In this document: piece after piece, positions 7,477 through 12,077 of the stretch | How positions within the stretch are numbered: position 1 is the first letter of the stretch | How the letters are laid out: each line of letters begins with the position of its first letter | From: an uncultured Gemmatimonadota bacterium | GTDB taxonomy: Bacteria; Gemmatimonadota; Gemmatimonadetes; Gemmatimonadales; GWC2-71-9 | Assembly (NCBI GenBank): GCA_946887295.1 | Contig: CAMPKP010000111.1 | Span: forward strand, 1 to 12,077 | DNA length: 12,077 nt | Reading direction: 5' to 3' | Notes under the pieces: generated by a model | Databases searched by the model: none | Seen by the model: only the letters and a program-made list of their open reading frames with translations | What the model was told of the DNA's origin: nothing | Position numbers and translations under genes: made by a program

Positions 7477-8034
7477 TTACTGCGTGCTGTCGGGTGACTG
7501 CCCCGTGCTGTCGCCGGCTCCGCTCTCCGAGGGCTCGAGTCGCGGCGTCTCGGTGGACTCAACCCTCGGCTCCGTATCGCCCACCTCGGTGGTGTCGCGG
7601 CTGGCCGTGGTATCGGTGTTCGCCGCAGTGTCGCCGGGCGCGCGACCCATGCCGCGGTACCCGGCCGGATTCTGAGCCGCCCCGGTCGTATCCTGCCAAG
7701 TGCTGTCATCATATGTGCCGGTCGCACGATCCTCCACCTGGCCCGGGCTCGTCTCGGCGCTGCCCGAGTCGGGGAATATCGTGGTGTCGCGCTCCATGCC
7801 GCGGTAGCCCGGCGGGTTCTGCACCCCGGAGGTGTCGGTGGTGTCGCGGGCGCCCACGCTGTCCGCCCCTATGCTGTCCGCTGCCGTGGTGTCGAGCGCG
7901 CCGGCGCCTGCCGAGCTGGAATCCATGGACGCGCCCCCCATGTCGGTGGTGTCCTGGGCGTAGGCGGAGCCCGCGGCCGCAGTCGCCAGACCGAAGATGA
8001 GAGCGAGAGCGCGCTTGCCTGGTAGCTGATGCAT
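7477..8034 (-). CDS. Secreted Asp-Thr-Thr-rich low-complexity protein, function unknown
   Basis: A 185-residue protein not recognised by function. The N-terminus is a clear Sec signal: K7 and R8, hydrophobic core ALALIFGLATAAAG, and an AYA|QD cleavage site after residue 26. The predicted mature part (about 159 residues) contains no Lys, His or Cys and is rich in Asp, Thr, Ser, Gly, Glu and Ala. The tripeptide DTT occurs seven times, and the motif QNP(P/A)GYRGM occurs twice about 50 residues apart. It should be acidic and mostly disordered, with the GYRGM segments as the only likely ordered or binding elements. ATG 8034 has a strong Shine-Dalgarno (GGAGGA). Codon use is GC-rich like its neighbours, and the clean signal and start argue for a real gene. 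It is monocistronic, with a possible CRP-type site upstream. It could be an envelope-associated linker or surface protein. Confidence 0.8.
   Translation of the reverse strand: MHQLPGKRALALIFGLATAAAGSAYAQDTTDMGGASMDSSSAGAGALDTTAADSIGADSVGARDTTDTSGVQNPPGYRGMERDTTIFPDSGSAETSPGQVEDRATGTYDDSTWQDTTGAAQNPAGYRGMGRAPGDTAANTDTTASRDTTEVGDTEPRVESTETPRLEPSESGAGDSTGQSPDSTQ
7648..7674 (-). repeat. Direct repeat copy 1, coding for NPAGYRGM
   Basis: This 27-base unit matches positions 7795-7821 at 23 of 27 bases and encodes the downstream copy of the QNPxGYRGM motif. The match at both DNA and protein level suggests internal duplication within the gene. Confidence 0.7.
7795..7821 (-). repeat. Direct repeat copy 2, coding for NPPGYRGM
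   Basis: The upstream partner of the unit at 7648-7674. The four differences change only one residue of the motif (Pro for Ala), so the peptide appears to be conserved. Confidence 0.7.
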
Positions 8035-8037
8035 TGT

Positions 8038-8043
8038 TCCTCC
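8038..8043 (-). promoter_or_regulatory. Strong Shine-Dalgarno of the DTT-rich protein
   Basis: GGAGGA lies three bases before ATG 8034. It is the best ribosome binding site in the window and confirms the start, unlike most neighbouring genes, which have none. Confidence 0.75.
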
Positions 8044-8105
8044 GTTGCTGCTGTATGTGCCGCTCCGCGGATGGCGCGGAATCAGGACTCGACGGGCGTT
8101 CCGGC

Positions 8106-8134
8106 AGCCTAGTCAGCGGACACCCCTCATGCAG
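8106..8134 (-). promoter_or_regulatory. Weak candidate promoter of the DTT-rich protein
   Basis: On the minus strand CTGCAT (8134-8129), 17 bases, then TAGGCT (8111-8106) gives a poor -35 with a passable -10. The predicted start is near 8099. The CRP-like dyad would then be centred at about -41.5, the position of class II activator sites. A weak -35 fits an activator-dependent promoter, but both hexamers are far from consensus. Confidence 0.3.
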
Positions 8135-8148
8135 TGAGATAGCTCACT
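8133..8148. promoter_or_regulatory. CRP/FNR-type operator dyad
   Basis: AGTGAGATAGCTCACT is an inverted repeat with perfect 6-bp arms and contains the core GTGA-N6-TCAC typical of CRP-family sites. It differs from the centre of the E. coli lac CRP site (TGTGAGTTAGCTCACT) at only a few bases. It lies in the divergent spacer, about 99 bp from the DTT-rich gene and 45 bp from the dipeptidase start. The regulator is not in the window. Confidence 0.5.
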
Positions 8149-8166
8149 CCCCCGGCCCTCCCGCCC

Positions 8167-8187
8167 AAGTATTCGAGACGTATACTT
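8167..8187 (+). promoter_or_regulatory. Dipeptidase -10 element inside a short inverted repeat
   Basis: TATACT (8181-8186) matches the -10 consensus at five of six positions and ends seven bases before ATG 8194, as expected for a leaderless transcript. No good -35 is seen 17 bases upstream. The -10 lies in an inverted repeat, AAGTAT (8167-8172) and ATACTT (8182-8187), which could be an operator blocking polymerase. Confidence 0.5.
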
Positions 8188-8193
8188 ATGGGC

Positions 8194-9609
8194 ATGGACA
8201 CATCATTCGTCGATCGCGAGCAGCCCAGGCTGCTGCAGGAGCTCTCCGACTTTCTCTCGATCCCGAGCGTCAGCACGCTTCCGGATCACAACGCCGACAC
8301 CCGGCGGGCCGCCGACTGGCTCCGGGCCGAGCTCACCCGGCTCGGCTGCCCGGTCGTGGATCTGATCGAGGGTGATGGCCACCCGGTCGTCTGGGCGGAG
8401 GGCCCGGTCGTCCCCGGGCGCCCGACGCTCCTGATCTACGGCCACTACGACGTGCAGCCTCCCGACCCGATCGAGGAGTGGGACACGCCGCCCTTCACCC
8501 CCACCGTCCGCGACGGCAAGCTGTACGCCCGGGGTGCGGCGGACGACAAGGGCCAGGTGTTCTGCCTCCTGAAGGCCTACGAGGCGGTGCTGGATGCGAA
8601 CGGGCAGCCGCCGCTCAACGTCCGGTTCATCTTCGAGGGTGAGGAGGAATGCGGCGGGAGCGTGGTCTTCGACCTGCTGCGCGCCGAGCCCGAGCGGACC
8701 CGCGCCGATGCGGTCCTGGTCTGCGACAGCTCGTTCTACGCTCCGGGCGTACCGGCGGTCTACACGGCGCTGCGAGGGCTGTGCTACGCGGAGATCGCGG
8801 TGCGCACGCTCCAGCGCGATCTCCACTCCGGCTCCTACGGCGGCGTGGCGCCCAACGCGCTGGAGACGCTCGTCCGCATCCTGAGCCGGCTCAAGCGCCC
8901 CGACGGGGAGATCCGGATTCCGAAGCTGTACAAGTCGGTGGAGGCTCCCACCCGGAAGGAGCTGAAGGCCTGGCGGAAGCTGCCCTTCGACCAGGAGGCC
9001 TTTCTTCGCGAGGAAGTCACCGGCAAGGCGCTCACCGGCCTCGAGGATCACTCGGTGTTCGAGCGCGTCTGGGCGCTGCCGACCTTCGAGATCCACGGGA
9101 TTCGGGGCGGTTTCGTGGGAGACGGCGCCAAGACGGTGATTCCGGCCCACGCCGTGGCCAAGGTCAGTCTGCGCCTCGTTCCGGGACAGCACTACGAGAA
9201 AGTGGGCCGGCAGCTCGAGCGCGCCGTCGCCGATCTGGCGCCCGACTGGGCCGACGTGAAGGTCACGCTCCTTCACGGCGGCGATCCGGTCCGGATCTCG
9301 GTAGATGACCCGGCCTTCGCGATTCTGGACCAGGCGTTCGAGGAGGTCGTCGGCCGGCGGACGGTGTCGATCCGCTCGGGGGGATCGATCCCGATCATTC
9401 CCGAGCTGGGCCTCGCGGGCGCACCGGTGATCCTCACCGGGATCGGCCTTCCGGACGACGGCCTCCACTCGCCGAACGAGAAGCTCGACCTGGCCCAGCT
9501 GTGGAGCGGCATCCGGATCTTCGGCCGGTTCTTCGAGCTGTTCGCGGAGCAGGGTGGGGCGGAGCGGGTGGAGGCCGTGGAGGGGCGCGAGGCGGTGGAG
9601 ACGGTCTAG
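8194..9609 (+). CDS. M20-family metallodipeptidase
   Basis: A cytoplasmic two-metal peptidase of 471 residues, close in plan to carnosinase/CNDP-type dipeptidases. It has no signal peptide. The metal site reads in order: H84 and D86 in YGHYDVQP, bridging D117 in RGAADDKG, base and ligand E151-E152 in FEGEEECGG, D178 in VCDSSFYAPG, and H425 in GLHSPNEKL. H211 in DLHSGSYGG belongs to the dimerisation (lid) domain. All expected ligands are present, so it should be active. The start is uncertain: ATG 8194 is preferred because TATACT at 8181-8186 would start transcription there, but ATG 8188 (two codons longer) is open. Neither has a Shine-Dalgarno. The TAG shares bases with the stop of the convergent gene. 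Substrate is probably dipeptides or similar small peptides; a carboxypeptidase-like role cannot be excluded. Confidence 0.9.
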   Translation: MDTSFVDREQPRLLQELSDFLSIPSVSTLPDHNADTRRAADWLRAELTRLGCPVVDLIEGDGHPVVWAEGPVVPGRPTLLIYGHYDVQPPDPIEEWDTPPFTPTVRDGKLYARGAADDKGQVFCLLKAYEAVLDANGQPPLNVRFIFEGEEECGGSVVFDLLRAEPERTRADAVLVCDSSFYAPGVPAVYTALRGLCYAEIAVRTLQRDLHSGSYGGVAPNALETLVRILSRLKRPDGEIRIPKLYKSVEAPTRKELKAWRKLPFDQEAFLREEVTGKALTGLEDHSVFERVWALPTFEIHGIRGGFVGDGAKTVIPAHAVAKVSLRLVPGQHYEKVGRQLERAVADLAPDWADVKVTLLHGGDPVRISVDDPAFAILDQAFEEVVGRRTVSIRSGGSIPIIPELGLAGAPVILTGIGLPDDGLHSPNEKLDLAQLWSGIRIFGRFFELFAEQGGAERVEAVEGREAVETV

Positions 9610-10160
9610 ATCTCGTCCTCCGGGGCTACCCGCTTGATCGGCCCGGAGTAGCGCGCCTCGGTCCGGGCGTGCAGCTCGTCCACCCCGATGAGCGCCCGGG
9701 CCGATGCGATGATCCCGGCCACCACGTCGTCGGCCCAGTAGGAATCGGGCCGCTCCTCGGCGGGCAGCTTGCCCGCGCAGCTCTCGAGATACCGGATAGC
9801 CGTCGTGATCCACTCGTTCTGGGCGGTCGCCACCGTGGCCCAGGAGCCGGTGGAGCGAAGCTCCAGCTCCTCCAGCCCCTTCAGGTGGTCCTCGACCCCG
9901 GCCGTCACCTCACTGGACCGAAGCTTGTCGGCGATCATGGTCAGCACCGTCCGCCGCTCGGTTTCCTGCGGCTCCGGCAACGGCGCGAGGTAGTGCCGCT
10001 GGTCGGCCACCATTTCCGCCAGCCTGATGCACACCGCCCTGATCGCCGGCATCAGAGTTCCCGGGGCCTCTTTCGCCCAACTGTCCGCGGCCCGCAGGAT
10101 CTCCTTGATCCGCTGCTCCGCCTGCGCCTCGGGGGTAGGGTGGCGCGGTGATTCTGCCAT
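9606..10160 (-). CDS. Hypothetical helical protein, 184 residues
   Basis: Not recognised. The sequence looks soluble and mostly alpha-helical, with no signal peptide, membrane segment or familiar catalytic motif. Charged helices (EAQAEQRIKEILRAADSWAK, VEDHLKGLEELEL) lead to a more conserved-looking C-terminal half, SYWADDVVAGIIASARALIG, ending in a polar tail. Three cysteine-poor, acidic stretches give no metal-site pattern. The start taken is ATG 10160; a TTG at 10196 would add 12 residues, and neither has a Shine-Dalgarno. It follows the molybdoenzyme by 71 bp, a looser gap than elsewhere in this operon, so it may have its own promoter. Its stop overlaps the dipeptidase stop within CTAG. 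The open frame, codon use and position support a real gene. Confidence 0.65.
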   Translation of the reverse strand: MAESPRHPTPEAQAEQRIKEILRAADSWAKEAPGTLMPAIRAVCIRLAEMVADQRHYLAPLPEPQETERRTVLTMIADKLRSSEVTAGVEDHLKGLEELELRSTGSWATVATAQNEWITTAIRYLESCAGKLPAEERPDSYWADDVVAGIIASARALIGVDELHARTEARYSGPIKRVAPEDEI

Positions 10161-10231
10161 GATAGACAGGAAAACCGGGTCGCGAGGGAAAGGCAAGTGA
10201 GGTCGCGGGCCCCGTGGACGGGACCGTTCGC

Positions 10232-10837
10232 CTATCGAGGGCCGCGCCGCATCCGCACCGGATCGGGCCTGCCGAACCGCTCCTCGGACCAGGGATCACC
10301 CCGCATGTGGTACCCGTTCTGCTCCCAGAAGCCGGGGTAGTCCTCCTCCAGAATCTCGAATCCCTTCACCCACTTCGCGCTCTTCCAGAAATAGAGGTGC
10401 GGGACCAGCAGGCGCACCGGGCCGCCGTGCTCGGGGGTCAGCGGGTCGCCGTCGTGGGTGAGCGCCAGCAGGTTCTCGGGCCGGTCGAGATCCTCGAGGG
10501 GAAGGTTGGTGGTGAATCCCTGCTCCGCGTGGACCAGCGCGAAGCGCGCTGCGGGACGGACACCGGCTCGCTGAAGCAGATCCTGGACCGGTACACCGCC
10601 GAAGACGTTGTCGTAGCGGCTCCAGCGGGTCACGCAGTGGATGTCGCAGGGAGTATCCCGCCTTGGGAGGGACCGAAGTGTCTCCCAGTCGATCTCGAAC
10701 GGCCGCTCCACCGCGCCGCGCACCGTGAAGCGCCAGCGCTCCAGGTCCACGTCCGGCACGGTGCCGTAGTGCAGCACCGGCCACTTCCTGGTGACGATCT
10801 GGCCCGGCGGGAGTCGGGGCAGGGATGTGTCCGTCAT
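10232..10837 (-). CDS. Sulfite-oxidase-like molybdopterin-dependent oxidoreductase, cytoplasmic
   Basis: A 201-residue member of the oxidoreductase molybdopterin-binding family (PF00174, sulfite oxidase fold). The predicted molybdenum ligand is C68 in CDIHCVTRWS. Family blocks VRLLVPHLYFWKSAKWVKG and GFWEQNGYHMRGDPW are present. It has only the Moco domain: no dimerisation domain, heme domain or Tat signal, unlike sulfite oxidase or MsrP. This matches the short YuiH-like group, whose substrate is generally unknown. ATG 10837 overlaps the lipB TGA as ATGA, with GAGG directly before it. Longer readings start inside lipB in another frame and are not supported. Co-transcription with lipB and lpdA hints at a link to thiol or sulfur redox chemistry, but that is only inference. 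Confidence 0.88.
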   Translation of the reverse strand: MTDTSLPRLPPGQIVTRKWPVLHYGTVPDVDLERWRFTVRGAVERPFEIDWETLRSLPRRDTPCDIHCVTRWSRYDNVFGGVPVQDLLQRAGVRPAARFALVHAEQGFTTNLPLEDLDRPENLLALTHDGDPLTPEHGGPVRLLVPHLYFWKSAKWVKGFEILEEDYPGFWEQNGYHMRGDPWSEERFGRPDPVRMRRGPR

Positions 10838-11499
10838 CCTCGCTTCACGGCCACGGAGCCCCGGAACACCTCGCCGAAAGCCGCCACCACCTGCTCCCGC
10901 GCCTCGGACGCGACCGCCTCGGAGTCCGTCCGGAGCAGCTCCTCGGCCACGCTGGTCATGACCACCTGCCGGATGCCGCAGGGCACGATGAGATCGAAAG
11001 GCGTGAGATCGTTGGTCACGTTCAGCGCGAAGCCGTGCAGCGTGACCCACTGCTTCACGTGGACCCCGATGCTGGCGATCTTGCGGCCCGCGGTCCACAC
11101 GCCGGTGAGGCCGGGGTTGCGGTCGGCCTCGATGCCCATGCGGCCGAGCGCCTGGATGAGGACGTCCTCCAGGCTCCGGAGGTACCAGTGGAGATCCTGG
11201 CGGTGCCCGCGCAGGTCGAGGATCGGATAGCCCACCAGCTGGCCGGGTCCGTGGAAGGTCACGTCGCCGCCTCGCTCCACCTCGAACACCTCCACCCCGC
11301 GCCGCTCCAGCTCCGGGGGTGCGAGGGGAAGGCTCGAGGATCGGGTGCCCCGGCCGAGCGTGACGACGGGAGGATGCTCCACCAGCAGCAGCACGTCCTC
11401 GGACGACGTCCCCTCGATCCGCCGGCGGCGCAGGTCGCGCTGCAGCTCCAGCACCTCGGCGTACGGCTTCCGCCCCAGATCCTCGATTCGGAGGGTCAC
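10834..11499 (-). CDS. lipB: Octanoyl-[acyl-carrier-protein]-protein N-octanoyltransferase
   Basis: LipB moves the octanoyl group from acyl carrier protein to the lipoyl lysine of E2 and H proteins, the first step of lipoate assembly before LipA adds sulfur. The 221-residue length is normal. Family motifs are HPPVVTLGR (42-50), RGGDVTFHGPGQLVGYPILD (76-95), GRKIASIGV with catalytic K140, and IVPCGI with catalytic C174, which forms the acyl-thioester. The start chosen is GTG 11499, overlapping the upstream gene's TGA as GTGA and giving the family-like MTLRIEDLG. The open frame continues to 11700 but only as an out-of-frame reading of the membrane gene. No Shine-Dalgarno, so translation is probably coupled. 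Placement one gene after lpdA fits a lipoyl-enzyme operon. lipA is not in the window. Confidence 0.96.
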   Translation of the reverse strand: MTLRIEDLGRKPYAEVLELQRDLRRRRIEGTSSEDVLLLVEHPPVVTLGRGTRSSSLPLAPPELERRGVEVFEVERGGDVTFHGPGQLVGYPILDLRGHRQDLHWYLRSLEDVLIQALGRMGIEADRNPGLTGVWTAGRKIASIGVHVKQWVTLHGFALNVTNDLTPFDLIVPCGIRQVVMTSVAEELLRTDSEAVASEAREQVVAAFGEVFRGSVAVKRG

Positions 11500-11894
11500 G
11501 TCGCGGCCATACGCCGGGAGCGGCGGTAGAGGAGCAGAGCGGTACCCGCGGCCAGCACCGCGGCCGCGAGGAGAGCAGGAGCGCCCAGGGTGGCGTCCAG
11601 GAGCGGATAGATCTGCATGACGAGCACCGTGGCGAACGCGCTCACCAGCGCCAGCCCCCCGCGCCGATAGGTGGAGCCGAGCGGCCCCAGCAGCCGCCAC
11701 GCGACGACGCCCGCGAGCACCAGCCCGCCGAGCGTGCCGGCGGCGAGAACGTAGAGGGGGGCTCCGGCCGCGGGCTCCGTCGTGCCCGGCGGCGGCCGCG
11801 TCGCGCTGAGTGCCGCCACCGTCACTCCGACGAGGGCGAGGCCCGCGGAGACGCCGGCCCCCACCGCCCTCGCGGCCAGCGCGACCGGGTCCAC
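11496..11894 (-). CDS. Small four-helix membrane protein, unknown function
   Basis: A 132-residue protein that I do not recognise. Four hydrophobic segments are visible at about 8-30, 47-68, 79-97 and 104-122. The loop after helix 2 (RLLGPLGSTYRRGG) and the C-terminus (YRRSRRM) are basic, and the loop after helix 1 is neutral to acidic, so both ends are probably cytoplasmic. There is no conserved polar motif in the helices; the first outer loop is Pro-, Thr- and Ala-rich. The start is GTG 11894, one base after the lpdA stop, and the end overlaps lipB by four bases, so it is almost certainly translated with both. No Shine-Dalgarno is visible. Context suggests a minor role near lipoyl metabolism, or simply a hitchhiking gene. 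Confidence 0.75.
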   Translation of the reverse strand: MDPVALAARAVGAGVSAGLALVGVTVAALSATRPPPGTTEPAAGAPLYVLAAGTLGGLVLAGVVAWRLLGPLGSTYRRGGLALVSAFATVLVMQIYPLLDATLGAPALLAAAVLAAGTALLLYRRSRRMAAT

Positions 11895-11895
11895 G

Positions 11896-12077
11896 TCAGA
11901 TGTGCACGACCCGCCCCATCGAATCCAGCGCCGCTTCGGCGATCGCCTCGGACAGGGTGGGATGCGCGTGAATCGCGAGGTCCACTTCCTCGACCGTATA
12001 CTCGTTTTCCCGGGCGACCACCAGCTCGTGGATGATCTCGGAGGCGTGGCTGCCCACGATGTGCGCCCCCAGGATCT
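11896..12077 (-). CDS. lpdA: Dihydrolipoamide dehydrogenase, C-terminal end (cut by window edge)
   Basis: The last 59 complete residues of the E3 flavoprotein that re-oxidises dihydrolipoyl groups of pyruvate and 2-oxoacid dehydrogenase complexes and the glycine cleavage system, passing electrons to NAD+. The dimerisation domain is clear: ILGAHIVGSHASEIIHELVV, then HAHPTLSEA, whose second His and following Glu form the catalytic pair supplied across the dimer, ending in GRVVHI. This pattern separates Lpd from glutathione and mercuric reductases. One base separates its TGA from the membrane gene's GTG, so it heads or precedes the lipB operon. Confidence 0.95.
   Translation of the reverse strand, partial: ILGAHIVGSHASEIIHELVVARENEYTVEEVDLAIHAHPTLSEAIAEAALDSMGRVVHI

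Noticed and set aside
8203..9813. A 536-codon minus-strand open frame opposite the dipeptidase
   Set aside because: The plus-strand frame carries all M20 metal ligands, and this frame has none of its own.
10207..10224. Small GC hairpin between the molybdoenzyme and the unknown protein
   Set aside because: The stem is only CCCG/CGGG with a 4-base loop plus a mismatch, and there is no T run, so chance is likely at this GC content.
10838..11098. Longer start for the molybdoenzyme
   Set aside because: The extension is an out-of-frame reading of lipB; ATG 10837 in an ATGA overlap gives the family-like N-terminus.
11500..11700. Longer start for lipB
   Set aside because: The added residues are an out-of-frame reading of the membrane protein gene and do not resemble LipB.
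1..12077. tRNA, rRNA, riboswitch, CRISPR array, insertion sequence, att site or origin
   Set aside because: Reading both strands showed no regularly spaced repeats, transposase or integrase motifs, clover-leaf patterns or DnaA-box clusters. The non-coding spaces are short and hold only the elements listed.

Overview
This is a high-GC, gene-dense window of ordinary bacterial chromosome with no RNA gene, CRISPR array or mobile element. The GC-rich codon use, the pairing of a secreted M30-like lipoprotein with a second metallopeptidase, and a secreted Asp-Thr-Thr-rich protein resemble Gemmatimonadota or a related soil/sediment lineage. That placement is inference, because no marker RNA is present.

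Layout. (1) Positions 1-4530, minus strand: hisIE, dnaE and accA form one tightly packed transcription unit (15 bp gap, then a 4-bp ATGA stop/start overlap). accA runs off the left edge. (2) Positions 4531-4632: a divergent promoter region whose two -35 elements lie on almost the same bases. (3) Positions 4633-7388, plus strand: a lipoprotein metalloprotease of the M30 type, translationally coupled (GTGA overlap) to a PF10023-type putative aminopeptidase. (4) Positions 7411-7466: a perfect 19-bp hairpin separates this pair from a convergent gene. (5) Positions 7477-8034, minus strand: a small secreted, apparently disordered protein rich in Asp-Thr-Thr. (6) Positions 8035-8193: a divergent control region with a CRP/FNR-type dyad and a strong -10 element next to the start of the following gene. 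(7) Positions 8194-9609, plus strand: an M20-family dipeptidase. (8) Positions 9606-12077, minus strand: lpdA (3' end), a four-helix membrane protein, lipB, a sulfite-oxidase-like molybdoenzyme and an unrecognised helical protein. The first four are spaced by 1 bp or overlap by 4 bp.

How the genes fit together. The left operon joins replication (DnaE) to the first step of fatty acid synthesis (AccA), a neighbourhood also known from E. coli, with histidine steps 2 and 3 (HisIE) placed in front. The right operon joins lipoyl attachment (LipB) to the flavoprotein that re-oxidises lipoyl groups (Lpd). The middle carries three peptidases, two probably acting outside the cytoplasm, plus a secreted protein of unknown job.

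No clearly new system is visible. The most interesting signals are regulatory: two probable leaderless starts (hisIE and the dipeptidase), the overlapping divergent promoters, and a dyad close to the E. coli CRP site. The DTT-rich secreted protein and the small membrane protein between lpdA and lipB are the least explained genes.
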